From contig CAJURN010000004.1 of NCBI GenBank assembly GCA_910589055.1, positions 1 through 64,000 of the forward strand: a stretch of 64,000 bases of DNA, given 5' to 3'. Each line of letters begins with the position of its first letter. The stretch's first letter is position 1. The notes beneath the pieces were generated by a model. That model ran no database searches. It was not told the DNA's origin and saw only the letters and a program-made list of their open reading frames with translations. Shown here in pieces: positions 52,180 through 62,144 of the stretch. The translations under genes and the position numbers were made by a program. The stretch is from an uncultured Muribaculaceae bacterium (GTDB lineage: Bacteria > Bacteroidota > Bacteroidia > Bacteroidales > Muribaculaceae).

Positions 52180-53520
52180 ATGATGCAGTGGCACCAGCTT
52201 GTCAACGACAAACGTTTCGGGCTCGAGGACTATCACGACCCCAAGAAAAACCTCACCCGCACCGACTTCCGGCGCGACTACGACCGCCTTGTGTTCTCTT
52301 CGCCTTTCCGGCGCCTGCAGAACAAGACTCAGGTGTTTCCTCTGCCGGGAAGCATCTTCGTGCACAACCGCCTGACTCATTCCATGGAAGTGTCGTGCGT
52401 AGGCAAGTCTATGGCCGACCGCATCGCCGCCGAACTACGCCGCCGTCATGCCGGTTCGCCCCACGGCACGGAGCACTTCGACCATCTCGGCGACATCACC
52501 GCGGCGGCATGCCTTGCCCATGACCTCGGCAACCCGCCCTTCGGACATTCCGGCGAGAAAGCCATTTCGACATTCTTCAGCGAAGGTGCCGGAAAGCATC
52601 TCCGCCCGTTCCTGACCGAGGAGCAGTGGTCCGACCTGATACGTTTCGAGGGCAACGCCAACGCCTTCCGTGTTCTCACCCATCAGTTCAAGGGTAGGCG
52701 CAAGGGCGGATTCGCGATGACATATTCCACCCTGGCCTCCATCGTGAAATACCCCTACGAATCCGTGCTTGCCACAAAAAGTAAATTCGGATTCTTCAAC
52801 ACCGAGCGCGACGACTTCGCCAAAGTGGCCGACGAACTTGGCCTGCTCCGACTTTCGGCACCCGGCGAACCTCTGCGCTATGCCCGACATCCGCTCGTCT
52901 ACATAGTCGAGGCCGCCGACGACATCTGCTATGAAGTAATGGACATCGAGGATGCCCACAAACTCAAAATCCTCTCGACCCGCGAGGTCATTGACGCTTT
53001 CATGTCGTTCTTCCCCGAAGACCGCCGGGAAAAGATGCAGTTCACAATGGATGCCGTGGACGACCCCAACGAAAAGATTGCCTACCTGCGCTCATGTGTC
53101 GTAGGCACACTTGTCGACCGCTGTGCCGAGACATTCATAGCCAACGAAGACAACATCCTCGCCGGAACCTTTGAAGGCTCGCTCCTTGGCAACATCCCGC
53201 AGCTCGAACGCGACGGCTACGCACGCTGCAACGCTATCTCGTGGGACAAAATCTACCGCTCGGCCGAAGTGGTCGACATCGAACTTGCCGGTAACCGCAT
53301 CATCACATTCCTGATGGAAAAGCTGATTGAGGCCGTTACCAACCCCGAGCTGAACTACTCGCGCCTTTTACTGGCGAAATTCCCTCAGCAATACGATGTG
53401 GCAGCCCCGTCGCTGTTTGAGAAAATCCAGGCAGTTCTCGACCACGTGTCGGCCATGACCGACGTGTATGCCCTCGACCTCTACCGCAAACTCAACGGCC
53501 ATTCCCTCCCTGCCGTTTAA
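52180..53520 (+). CDS. dgt: deoxyguanosinetriphosphate triphosphohydrolase-like protein
   Basis: A 446-residue HD-domain enzyme that splits dNTPs to nucleoside and triphosphate. Motifs: FRRLQNKTQVFP, the HD histidine in HNRLTHSMEVSCVG and HDLGNPPFGHSGE. By length it is of the Dgt class. It can protect genome stability and, in some bacteria, starve phages of dNTPs. It forms a run of close genes with the MscS channel and the TPM protein. Confidence 0.92.
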   Translation: MMQWHQLVNDKRFGLEDYHDPKKNLTRTDFRRDYDRLVFSSPFRRLQNKTQVFPLPGSIFVHNRLTHSMEVSCVGKSMADRIAAELRRRHAGSPHGTEHFDHLGDITAAACLAHDLGNPPFGHSGEKAISTFFSEGAGKHLRPFLTEEQWSDLIRFEGNANAFRVLTHQFKGRRKGGFAMTYSTLASIVKYPYESVLATKSKFGFFNTERDDFAKVADELGLLRLSAPGEPLRYARHPLVYIVEAADDICYEVMDIEDAHKLKILSTREVIDAFMSFFPEDRREKMQFTMDAVDDPNEKIAYLRSCVVGTLVDRCAETFIANEDNILAGTFEGSLLGNIPQLERDGYARCNAISWDKIYRSAEVVDIELAGNRIITFLMEKLIEAVTNPELNYSRLLLAKFPQQYDVAAPSLFEKIQAVLDHVSAMTDVYALDLYRKLNGHSLPAV

Positions 53521-53531
53521 TCCTCCATGCA

Positions 53532-54794
53532 ATGAACCGACTTCTCACCCTGCTCCTGATATTATGCGCATCCTTAGGGGCGTATGCCAAGACCTACGCG
53601 CCAGAGGACGTTCCCAACGTACATCTTGACGACCGCACACGCTTCACCTCCAACCCCGACGGAATCCTGTCGCAGCAAGCCGTCACAGCCACCGACTCGA
53701 TAATGCAAGACATACGCCGCACCACCTCGGCGGAGGCGGTCGTGGTAGTGGTTGATGACTTCGACAGCAGCGACATTGACACATTCGCCACCGAACTTTT
53801 CACCCGCTGGGGTCTCGGAAAGAAGGATATGGACAACGGCCTGCTCATCGTCGTTGCCAAGGACGCCCGCAAGGCCGCGATACGCCCCGGATACGGACTT
53901 GAGGGCGTGCTGCCCGACGTGGTGTGCGCCCGTCTGCTGCGCGATGTGATGTTTCCGCGCTTCAAGGAAGGCGACTACGATTCCGGAGTCCTGGAAACCT
54001 CCCGGAAGATAGCATCAATACTCACCGACCCTGAGGCCACGGCGGAAATCCTGTCGTCGGAAGCGGATTCCGACTTCGCCCGGAATAACGATGACGACAA
54101 AGATTTCTTTTTATTCTATCTGTTTTTTGCCGGAGCTATCACCGTAGGGATGTGCGCCGTATTCGTGGTGAAACTGCTTGCCGTGCGAGGTCGCGACCGC
54201 TACGACAAGTACCGCGGCCTTATAGGCCTGCGTCTGCCATATCTCGTGCTCACCTTCCTCGGTCTCGGCATGCCTTTGGTGGCGACAGTTCCGCTTATGC
54301 TCCTGCTCAACCGCTGGCGCAACGGCAAGCATGTGTGTCCCAACTGCGGAACCGCGATGAACAAGGTCGATGAAGTACACGACAACGACTATCTCACCCC
54401 GGCTCAGGACCTTGAAGAGAAAATCGGTTCGGTCGACTATGACGTATGGCTCTGTCCCTCCTGCGGCGAGACAGACATCCTGCCCTACGTAGCCCCGGGC
54501 ACGGTGATGAAAGAGTGCGAGCACTGCCACGCCCTTACCGCGCGCCACCTGCGCGACCGCGTCATCACCAAGCCCACGACTTTGCGCGAGGGACACGGTG
54601 TGCATGACTATTCATGCCTGAACTGCGGTCACATCACCTCCATTCCGTACACGATAGCCAAACTCGCGCCCGTGGTAGTGATTCCCGGCGGCGGTGGCGG
54701 ACGCGGCATGGGTGGCGGATTCGGAGGAGGCTCATTCGGAGGAGGATTCGGCGGCGGCATGACCGGTGGCGGCGGCGCCTCCGGCGGCTGGTAA
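53532..54794 (+). CDS. TPM-domain protein with zinc ribbons and Gly-rich tail
   Basis: A 420-residue exported protein with a signal peptide (about 1-19) and a TPM domain (about 30-170; YAPEDVPNVHLDD, FTRWGLGKKDMDNGLLIVVA, IRPGYGLEG). Two membrane helices (about 195-260) follow. Four Cys pairs (CPNCGTAMNK, CPSCGE, CEHCHA, CLNCGH) form zinc-ribbon-like modules, and the tail is almost pure Gly/Phe/Ser. TPM proteins are linked to photosystem repair in plants and envelope processes in bacteria; the function here is unknown. Confidence 0.85.
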   Translation: MNRLLTLLLILCASLGAYAKTYAPEDVPNVHLDDRTRFTSNPDGILSQQAVTATDSIMQDIRRTTSAEAVVVVVDDFDSSDIDTFATELFTRWGLGKKDMDNGLLIVVAKDARKAAIRPGYGLEGVLPDVVCARLLRDVMFPRFKEGDYDSGVLETSRKIASILTDPEATAEILSSEADSDFARNNDDDKDFFLFYLFFAGAITVGMCAVFVVKLLAVRGRDRYDKYRGLIGLRLPYLVLTFLGLGMPLVATVPLMLLLNRWRNGKHVCPNCGTAMNKVDEVHDNDYLTPAQDLEEKIGSVDYDVWLCPSCGETDILPYVAPGTVMKECEHCHALTARHLRDRVITKPTTLREGHGVHDYSCLNCGHITSIPYTIAKLAPVVVIPGGGGGRGMGGGFGGGSFGGGFGGGMTGGGGASGGW

Positions 54795-54803
54795 GGCTAT
54801 TCC

Positions 54804-56072
54804 TTACTCTGCCAGGCAGGCGTCGAGGGATGCCGAAATGGCAGCGCGGTCGAGGTTACGGCCTATGATAACGAGTTTTATCATACGGTCGCCGTAGGTC
54901 TCGTCCCAGTCGCGCATAATCGTGGGATCCTGTTCAACCATCTGACGGAGTTCATCTTCCGGCGCTGTGGCGAGCCAGAGACCGGCTTCCTTGAGATTTT
55001 TCTGCACTCCTGCCTGCTCGAAGAGGTAGGACATGCGGGTGTTGTTGCTGAAGTAGACTATGCCCTTTGAGCGGATGATGTTCGAGGGCCATTTCGAAGC
55101 CAGATAATCGAATTTGTTCAGGTCGAAGGGGCGACGGCGGTAATAGACGAAAGTCTGTATGCCATATTCCTCGGCCTCGCCTTCCTCGCCGTGGTGGTGA
55201 TGATGGTGGTGGCAGGTGCAATGCTCCGGATCATCGCAATCATGGTGATGCCCGTGGTCGTGATGGTGGTGCTCTTCCTCATCCTTATCGTGGTCGTGAT
55301 GGTGATGATGTCCGTGAGCCTCGAGTTCTTCCTCTTCGGTGGCCGGACGTTCAATTTCGCGCACCCATGTAGCCGAGGTTGCAACCGATTCCATGTTGAA
55401 AAGTCCGGTGCCTACGATTTCGTCAAGGTCAACGTTGGCGTAGTCACATTCAATCATCTTGGCGCGCGGCTGGAGGGCGCGTATCACCTTGCGCAGGCGC
55501 GCGGCTTCCTCCTTGGTGATTTCGGAAATCTTGTTGAGTATGATTACATCGCAGAACTCAATCTGCTCAATCACAAGATTCTCAATGTCCTCGTCGTCGA
55601 TGGCAGAGCGGTCGAGACGTTCGCCGCAGCCGAATTCCGTAGCCATGCGCAGGGCGTCCACCACGGTGACGATGCAGTCGAGACGCGGCACGCCCCCGCG
55701 GCAGTAGTCTCCGCCCATGCGGGGAATCGAGCAGATAGTCTGTGCGATGGGAGCGGGCTCGCATATTCCGCTGGCCTCGATTACGATATAGTCGAACTTT
55801 CCTGTGGCTGTGATGTCGGCGAGCTGTTGCACGAGGTCCATCTTTAGCGTGCAGCAGATACATCCGTTCTGGAGTGCCACGAGATCGCCGGAATCTTTTC
55901 CGCCCACGATGCCGCCTTTCTGAATCAGGGATGCGTCGATGTTTACTTCGCCGAGGTCGTTGACAATCACGGCGAAACGTATTCCGCGCTCATTGGTAAG
56001 AATATGGTTGAGAAGCGTTGTTTTTCCGCTGCCGAGGTATCCCGTGAGCAGCAGTACAGGTATTTCATTCAT
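54804..56072 (-). CDS. COG0523 GTPase (CobW/ZNG family) with His-rich insertion
   Basis: A 422-residue G3E-family GTPase, presumably a metal chaperone. It has Walker A GYLGSGKTT (10-18), the metal site GCICC (about 70-74), and the C-terminal CobW_C domain. Between them (about 255-310) lies a stretch with more than 25 His plus several Asp, Glu and Cys that could store or buffer zinc, cobalt or nickel. Its promoter is at 56098-56128, without a Zur-like palindrome that I can see. It is divergent from metG. Confidence 0.92.
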   Translation of the reverse strand: MNEIPVLLLTGYLGSGKTTLLNHILTNERGIRFAVIVNDLGEVNIDASLIQKGGIVGGKDSGDLVALQNGCICCTLKMDLVQQLADITATGKFDYIVIEASGICEPAPIAQTICSIPRMGGDYCRGGVPRLDCIVTVVDALRMATEFGCGERLDRSAIDDEDIENLVIEQIEFCDVIILNKISEITKEEAARLRKVIRALQPRAKMIECDYANVDLDEIVGTGLFNMESVATSATWVREIERPATEEEELEAHGHHHHHDHDKDEEEHHHHDHGHHHDCDDPEHCTCHHHHHHHGEEGEAEEYGIQTFVYYRRRPFDLNKFDYLASKWPSNIIRSKGIVYFSNNTRMSYLFEQAGVQKNLKEAGLWLATAPEDELRQMVEQDPTIMRDWDETYGDRMIKLVIIGRNLDRAAISASLDACLAE

Positions 56073-56097
56073 AGATATGCGTCGGTTTAATTTCCGG

Positions 56098-56128
56098 CAA
56101 AGTTAGCCAAAGTCTGTCACACGGCCAA
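56098..56128 (-). promoter_or_regulatory. promoter of the COG0523 GTPase gene
   Basis: Minus strand TTG (56128-56126), 20 bases, TAACTTTG (56105-56098); the leader to ATG 56072 is about 22 bases. Confidence 0.65.
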
Positions 56129-56181
56129 GAAAAAACAGTTACACTCATGTGCGGATGTGGCATATTGTCAAAAATTATTCT

Positions 56182-56189
56182 TAATTTTG
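56182..56189 (+). promoter_or_regulatory. -7 element of metG
   Basis: TAATTTTG, 66 bases before ATG 56256; no good -33 element. Confidence 0.45.
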
Positions 56190-56255
56190 CGGATTGATAC
56201 AATCCGGTGTATTTCACCGGGAACAACACGATAATCACAAAGAAAACCAAGCATA

Positions 56256-58298
56256 ATGGCAAAAGACTTTAAACGCACCCTTATCACCACCGCGCTGCCC
56301 TACACCAACGGCCCGGTACATATCGGACATCTTGCCGGAGTCTACGTTCCGGCCGACATCTACGCCCGCTACCTGCGGCTCTGTGGCCGCGATGTAGTGA
56401 TGATTGGCGGCAGCGACGAACACGGTGTGCCCATCACGCTGAAAGCACGCAAGGAAGGCGTGACACCCCAGGACATCGTCGACCGTTACCACAAACTCAT
56501 CAAAGAGTCGTTTGAAGGCCTTGGTATTTCTTTCGACATATATTCCCGCACCACCTCGAAGATTCATCACGACACTGCATCGGAATTTTTCCGCCGTCTC
56601 TACGACAAGGGCGAGTTCGTCGAAAAAAGCTCCATGCAGCTTTATGACCCCGAGGCCGGACAATTCCTCGCCGACCGCTACGTGACCGGCGAATGTCCCC
56701 ACTGCCACAACGACCGCGCTTACGGCGACCAGTGCGAGGCTTGCGGAACATCACTCAACGCCACCGACCTCATCAACCCCAAGAGCGTTATCACCGGCGC
56801 CACTCCCGAGCTGCGCGAGACACGCCATTGGTTCCTCCCCCTCGACAAGTGGGAGCCGGAACTGCGCAAGTGGATTCTCGAAGGCCACAAGGAATGGAAA
56901 ACCAACGTCTACGGCCAGTGCAAATCATGGCTTGACCTCGGTCTTCAGCCCCGCGCCGTGTCGCGCGACCTGAGCTGGGGTGTTCCCGTGCCCGTCGAAG
57001 GCGCCGAAGGCAAAGTTCTCTACGTATGGTTCGACGCCCCCATCGGCTACATTTCCAATACCAAGGAACTCCTGCCCGACTCATGGGAGAAGTGGTGGAA
57101 AGACCCCGAGACACGCGTAATCAACTTCATCGGCAAGGACAACATCGTGTTCCACTGCATCGTGTTCCCCTCCATGCTCATGGCCTACGGCGACGGCTTC
57201 CAGCTTCCCGACAACGTGCCCGCAAATGAATTCCTCAACCTCGAGGGCGACAAGATTTCCACATCACGCAACTGGGCCGTATGGCTCCACGAGTACCTCG
57301 CCGACTTCCCCGGCAAGCAAGACGTGCTCCGCTACGTGCTCACGGCAAACGCCCCCGAGACCAAGGACAACGATTTCACCTGGCGCGACTTCCAGGCCCG
57401 CAACAACAACGAACTCGTTGCCATCCTTGGCAATTTCGTGAACCGTGCCGTAGTGCTCGTTCACAAATACTTCGGCGGCAACGTTCCCGAAGCCGGAGAA
57501 CTCACATCGGCCGAGACCGAACTTTTTGCCGAAATCAAGCGCATCAAGGGCGAGGTGTCAGAGGCCATCGAGACCTTCCACTTCCGCGAAGCCCTCAAGC
57601 TCGCAATGGACATGGCCCGCGCCGGCAATAAATATCTTCAGGAAACCGAACCCTGGAAAACCGCCAAGACCGACATGGCGCGCACAGCCACCATCCTCAA
57701 CACGGCAATCCAGGCCTGCGCCAACCTCGCAATCGTTTTCGAACCGTTCATGCCCTTCATGAGCGAGAAACTCGTGAAAATGCTCGGAGAGGGAAAAATC
57801 TCCTGGAACGAGCTCGGCAACGACAATATCATCGCAGCCGGAAGCGTAATCGGCACCCCCGAACTCCTTTTCGAGAAAATCGACGACGAAGCCATCAAGG
57901 CTCAGACCGACCGACTCGAAACCATCAAGGAACAGAACCGCATCAATTCCTTCCAGGCGGCTCCCCAGCAGCCCGATGTAGATTTCGACACATTCATGAA
58001 AGCCGATCTCCGCATCGGCACAGTGCTCGAATGTGAGCGCGTGCCCAAGGCCGACAAGCTTCTCCGCTTCCTCATCGACGACGGTCTCGGCAAACGCACC
58101 ATCGTTTCCGGTATCGCAGCCTACTACAAGCCCGAAGACCTCGTGGGCAAGCAGGTGTGCTTCATCGCCAACCTCCCGCCCCGCAAGCTCCGCGGCATCG
58201 AATCGCAGGGCATGATTCTCTCCGCAATGGACGCCGACGGCTCGCTGGTTGTCGTAGGCCCATCGGCTCCTGTGGTTGCAGGCGCACAAGTGAAATAA
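56256..58298 (+). CDS. metG: methionine--tRNA ligase
   Basis: A 680-residue class I synthetase charging tRNA-Met. The HIGH motif is in [14 protein letters not shown], zinc cysteines in [20 protein letters not shown], the signature lysine loop as [10 protein letters not shown] (KISTS in place of KMSKS), and a C-terminal tRNA-binding OB domain (about 570-680; [20 protein letters not shown]) is fused. The asparaginase gene follows after 19 bases. Confidence 0.96.
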   Translation: MAKDFKRTLITTALPYTNGPVHIGHLAGVYVPADIYARYLRLCGRDVVMIGGSDEHGVPITLKARKEGVTPQDIVDRYHKLIKESFEGLGISFDIYSRTTSKIHHDTASEFFRRLYDKGEFVEKSSMQLYDPEAGQFLADRYVTGECPHCHNDRAYGDQCEACGTSLNATDLINPKSVITGATPELRETRHWFLPLDKWEPELRKWILEGHKEWKTNVYGQCKSWLDLGLQPRAVSRDLSWGVPVPVEGAEGKVLYVWFDAPIGYISNTKELLPDSWEKWWKDPETRVINFIGKDNIVFHCIVFPSMLMAYGDGFQLPDNVPANEFLNLEGDKISTSRNWAVWLHEYLADFPGKQDVLRYVLTANAPETKDNDFTWRDFQARNNNELVAILGNFVNRAVVLVHKYFGGNVPEAGELTSAETELFAEIKRIKGEVSEAIETFHFREALKLAMDMARAGNKYLQETEPWKTAKTDMARTATILNTAIQACANLAIVFEPFMPFMSEKLVKMLGEGKISWNELGNDNIIAAGSVIGTPELLFEKIDDEAIKAQTDRLETIKEQNRINSFQAAPQQPDVDFDTFMKADLRIGTVLECERVPKADKLLRFLIDDGLGKRTIVSGIAAYYKPEDLVGKQVCFIANLPPRKLRGIESQGMILSAMDADGSLVVVGPSAPVVAGAQVK

Positions 58299-58317
58299 TG
58301 ACAAACACTCTCCGCCA

Positions 58318-59364
58318 ATGGCAAAACCCCGCATACTGATAGTCTACACCGGAGGTACAATCGGAATGATTGAAGACCCCGTGACGAAGTCGCTCAAGCC
58401 CTTCGACTTCTCCCACCTTATGGACAATGTACCCAAGGTGAAGATGCTCGACTACCATATCGACAACATCCAGTTCAATCCCCCCATTGATTCAAGCGAC
58501 ATGAATCCGGGGCATTGGATGGATATTGCGCGCAGTATCGCATGCAACTACGACGACTACGACGGCTTCGTGGTGCTCCACGGCACCGACACGATGGCCT
58601 ACACGGCCTCCGCGCTGTCGTTTATGCTCGCAAACCTCTCCAAACCTGTGATTATCACCGGCTCGCAGCTCCCCATCGGCGAAGTCCGCACCGACGGTGA
58701 GGAAAACCTCATCACGGCTCTCCAGATTGCCGCCGACCGCGATCCGAACACAGGCAAGCCCACTGTACGCGAGGTTGCCATCCTGTTTGAGAATTACCTC
58801 TGGCGCGGCAACCGCTCCACAAAGCGGAGTGCCGACAATTTCAACGCCTTCAAGAGCAACAACTATCCGGCGCTGGCTAAAATCGGCCTCGGAATCCACT
58901 TCGACCGCGACGCTCTGGCGCGTCCCGACACGAACCGTCCGCTCAATCCGCGTTTCCACCTCGACACGTCGGTGATGGCGATTGACCTCTTCCCGGGTCT
59001 GAACGAGACCGTGCTCCGCCACCTTCTTTCCACTCCCGGCATCAAGGGCATAGTACTCCGCACTTACGGCACAGGCAACGGCCCTACGGCGCAGTGGTTT
59101 ATCAACGCAATCCGCGAGACCGTGGAGCGCGGCGTGGTGGTGCTCAACGTGACCCAGTGTGTCAACGGCGGAGTCCGGGCCAACCGCTACCTTGCGGGCG
59201 ACCTCCTGGCTGCCACCGGAGTTGTGTCGGGCTACGACATAACTTTCGAGGCGGCGATTACAAAAATGATGTTCCTCTTCGGCCTTGACCTCACGCCCGA
59301 CGAGGTGCGCAAATGCCTTGAACAGCCTATCGCAGGCGAAATGACAGTAGCATCGTTCTTATGA
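58318..59364 (+). CDS. ansA: type I (cytosolic) L-asparaginase
   Basis: A 348-residue enzyme hydrolysing asparagine to aspartate and ammonia. The two catalytic threonines are in YTGGTIGM (residues 11-14) and HGTDTMAYTA. No signal peptide, so it is the cytosolic type I form. Its TGA overlaps the next start (ATGA). Confidence 0.93.
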   Translation: MAKPRILIVYTGGTIGMIEDPVTKSLKPFDFSHLMDNVPKVKMLDYHIDNIQFNPPIDSSDMNPGHWMDIARSIACNYDDYDGFVVLHGTDTMAYTASALSFMLANLSKPVIITGSQLPIGEVRTDGEENLITALQIAADRDPNTGKPTVREVAILFENYLWRGNRSTKRSADNFNAFKSNNYPALAKIGLGIHFDRDALARPDTNRPLNPRFHLDTSVMAIDLFPGLNETVLRHLLSTPGIKGIVLRTYGTGNGPTAQWFINAIRETVERGVVVLNVTQCVNGGVRANRYLAGDLLAATGVVSGYDITFEAAITKMMFLFGLDLTPDEVRKCLEQPIAGEMTVASFL

Positions 59365-59735
59365 GAAAACACCGGGCATCGGACAGCATGGCGCGCTTAC
59401 GGCGGCTCTTCGCCGCGGCAGCAATCATGCTATGCGCCATTTGCTCCGGCACACAGCTGTCTTCGGCAGCCGTTCCCGCACCCAAGTGGGAGCAGGAGAG
59501 CATCGACCGCGACGCAATCCGCGACAGCTCCGAGGCCGACCGCCCGGAGGTGACCGTCCGCGACGGCTACATCTACATCACCACCGCTCGTGAGGTGGAT
59601 GTGAAGGTATTCACCATCCTCGGACAACCCGTGGCGCAGCGCAAGCTGCAGCCCGGAACGATACGGCTCCTCCTCCCGGCCAAAGGTATATACATACTCA
59701 AGGCCGGCGACATGACCCGGCGTCTGAACATTTGA
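59361..59735 (+). CDS. exported protein that is mostly a sorting-domain-like module
   Basis: A 124-residue protein: a signal peptide (about 12-36), a short linker, then one beta-sandwich (about 65-124) reading [40 protein letters not shown] and ending [16 protein letters not shown]. This pattern matches the C-terminal type A sorting domain of type IX secretion cargo, but no cargo domain is attached. It could be a free carrier, a degenerate remnant or an unrelated small sandwich. The start overlaps the ansA stop by four bases. Confidence 0.7.
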   Translation: MRKHRASDSMARLRRLFAAAAIMLCAICSGTQLSSAAVPAPKWEQESIDRDAIRDSSEADRPEVTVRDGYIYITTAREVDVKVFTILGQPVAQRKLQPGTIRLLLPAKGIYILKAGDMTRRLNI

Positions 59736-59778
59736 TGCCCGAAGCGTTTTATACTTTATATATAACCACCCGATTGAT

Positions 59779-60222
59779 ATGGAAAGAATCAAAGTCAAGA
59801 TAATCAACCGTTCCGGAAACGAACTTCCGGCCTATGAAACCCCCAATTCCGCGGGAATGGACGTGCGGGCATACCTTGACGAGCCTATGGTGCTCGCTCC
59901 CATGCAGCGCGCCCTCGTGCCGACGGGTCTCAGGGTGCAGCTCCCCGTCGGTCATGAAATGCAGATTCGTCCGCGCAGCGGACTTGCCCTGAAACATGGA
60001 ATCTCGATTGTAAACACACCCGGTACCGTTGACGCCGACTACCGCGGCGAGATAGGCGTGATTCTGATTAATCTTTCCGACACACCTTTCACAATCAATC
60101 CCGGCGACCGCATTTGCCAGATGGTAATCGCTCCCTACACCCGCGTGACATGGGAAGAAACCGACCGGCTCGACGAGACCGAACGCGGCGACGGCGGATT
60201 CGGACACACAGGGGTGAAGTGA
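59779..60222 (+). CDS. dut: dUTP diphosphatase
   Basis: A 147-residue homotrimeric enzyme converting dUTP to dUMP. All five motifs are visible: [42 protein letters not shown] and the C-terminal [10 protein letters not shown]. It heads the conserved order dut, TPR protein, DUF4292, M23 hydrolase. Confidence 0.96.
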   Translation: MERIKVKIINRSGNELPAYETPNSAGMDVRAYLDEPMVLAPMQRALVPTGLRVQLPVGHEMQIRPRSGLALKHGISIVNTPGTVDADYRGEIGVILINLSDTPFTINPGDRICQMVIAPYTRVTWEETDRLDETERGDGGFGHTGVK

Positions 60223-60260
60223 GTGAAAAGTGAAGAGTAAACAGTAATCTTCTGAATAAA

Positions 60261-62144
60261 TTGGCGAGTAACGGCATACATAAATTGCAGATTGCAGCGG
60301 CTGCTATAATCGTGGCGGCAATCTCTGTCGTATCAGCTTTTGCTGCCCGCAAGGCTTCATCCGCGGCTTCGGAAGAGGCTCGGCTGAAGGCGGAATATAT
60401 CTTCCTCGAAGCTGCCGATGCCTACGAGTCGGAGCGTTTCGACGACTACTACATGCTCCTGCGTCGTGCCCATGCCCTCGACCCTTCCGACGCATACATC
60501 GCCGGAGCGATGGGCGAGATTGAGCTTGTGTCGTCGCTGACCGACTCGATAGGACGCGAACGCGCCTACCGCAACGTGCTCAACCGCTTCTACGCCGACC
60601 CTTCCAACTATTATTACGGACTCGTGGCCGCATCCATAGCCAAGGACAGCCGACGCTATGCCGACATCCGCGACATCTGGGCCACCCTCGACTCTGTTTT
60701 CCCCGACCGCACCGAGCCTGCGCTCAACCTCGCTTCGGTGTATCTTGTGGAATATATTCTCGGCGACACCTCCGCCTACCGCAAAAGCCTTGACATCTAC
60801 GAGCGTCTGCAACGCGGACTCCCCGGCGACATCGCCCTGGCTTCCTATAAGATACGCAATTTCGCCGCCGCCCGCGACACGGCTTCAATCGTGTCGGAGC
60901 TCGAACGCCTGCGCGTGGAAGCGCCTGCATCGGTGGATGCCAACCTTTTCATAGGCAGCAATTTCGCCGCCATAGGAATGGGTGATTCCGCAATGACATT
61001 CTTTGACCGCGCGGCCGCGATGGATCCGTCGAACGGCACCGTCTATCTTGCGCGAGCCGATTATTTCCGCCAGAAAGGCGACAGCGCCGCCTACGACCGC
61101 GAGGTATTCGAGGCTCTTGAATCGCCCACGCTCGAATTTGAACCGAAATTCGACCTTCTCACCAAATACGTCCAGACCCTCTATGCCGACAGTCTCCAGC
61201 GTCCGCGCATCGAAGAGCTGTTCCGTGTGCTCCAGGACGTTAATCCCGGCGAGCCTGACCTCCACGCCTTCTACGGAGCTTACAAGGCCACAATCGACCA
61301 ACCTGCCGAAGCCGCCGAGCAATATTCCTACTGCGTGGCTCTCGACCCCGAGAATGTGGATGCCTGGCAGGCTATGGTGATGAGCTACGGCACCGCAGGC
61401 GACACGGAACACCTCCTGACATCGGCGCGCGAAGCCATGAAGCGATTCCCCTCGCAACTGTATTTCCCAATGGCTGCAACCGGCGGCCTTGTACTTGAAA
61501 AACGACTTCCCGAGGCCTTGGAACTGCTCGACAGCGTGAATCCTGCCGACTTCGCCAACGACCGCCAGCGCTCACTCTACCACGGGCAGCGCGGCGACAT
61601 CCTCTACGCCCTTGAGCTGCCTGACAGCGCAATCGTGGAATACGACAAGGCCGTGAGCCTTGATCCCGAAAACTACATGGCGATGAACAACGCCGCATAT
61701 TACATGTCGGAACGCGGACAGAACCTCGACCGCGCGTCGCTGTACGCCTCTTTGGCTGTCGATTCCGACCCTCAGAATCCGACCTACCTCGACACTTACG
61801 CCTGGGTGCTCTTCAAGAAAAAGGAGTATAAACAGGCTCGTGACGTGATGGACCGCGCCCTGCGCGTATACAGCCTTATCGAGGACAGCACAGCCACCGC
61901 ACCTGTCGAAATCCCGGATGATTCCGCTGCCGTGGAGGACGTTATCGAAGTTGTCGAGGAAGTCAGCGCCGAAAATGTCGTGGGCGAACCGTCAGTTGAA
62001 ATTTTCGACCACGCAGGCGACATATATTACATGGCCGGTGAGCCGGAGAAGGCCCTTCAGTTCTGGAAAGCCGCGCTCGACCTCACCCCGGATGACCCGA
62101 AAATACGTCGGAAAGTAAAAGAAAAAGCATATTTTTTTGAATGA
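60261..62144 (+). CDS. TPR-repeat protein
   Basis: A 627-residue, mostly helical protein. An N-terminal hydrophobic segment (about 8-28) may anchor it or be a signal peptide; TPR-like repeats follow to about 625, for example YDKAVSLDPENYMAMNNAAYY and DRASLYASLAVDSDP. TPRs mediate protein assembly; in this conserved neighbourhood envelope biogenesis is likely. The start is TTG 60261, as no suitable ATG exists before the hydrophobic segment. The stop overlaps the DUF4292 start (ATGA). Confidence 0.85.
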   Translation: MASNGIHKLQIAAAAIIVAAISVVSAFAARKASSAASEEARLKAEYIFLEAADAYESERFDDYYMLLRRAHALDPSDAYIAGAMGEIELVSSLTDSIGRERAYRNVLNRFYADPSNYYYGLVAASIAKDSRRYADIRDIWATLDSVFPDRTEPALNLASVYLVEYILGDTSAYRKSLDIYERLQRGLPGDIALASYKIRNFAAARDTASIVSELERLRVEAPASVDANLFIGSNFAAIGMGDSAMTFFDRAAAMDPSNGTVYLARADYFRQKGDSAAYDREVFEALESPTLEFEPKFDLLTKYVQTLYADSLQRPRIEELFRVLQDVNPGEPDLHAFYGAYKATIDQPAEAAEQYSYCVALDPENVDAWQAMVMSYGTAGDTEHLLTSAREAMKRFPSQLYFPMAATGGLVLEKRLPEALELLDSVNPADFANDRQRSLYHGQRGDILYALELPDSAIVEYDKAVSLDPENYMAMNNAAYYMSERGQNLDRASLYASLAVDSDPQNPTYLDTYAWVLFKKKEYKQARDVMDRALRVYSLIEDSTATAPVEIPDDSAAVEDVIEVVEEVSAENVVGEPSVEIFDHAGDIYYMAGEPEKALQFWKAALDLTPDDPKIRRKVKEKAYFFE

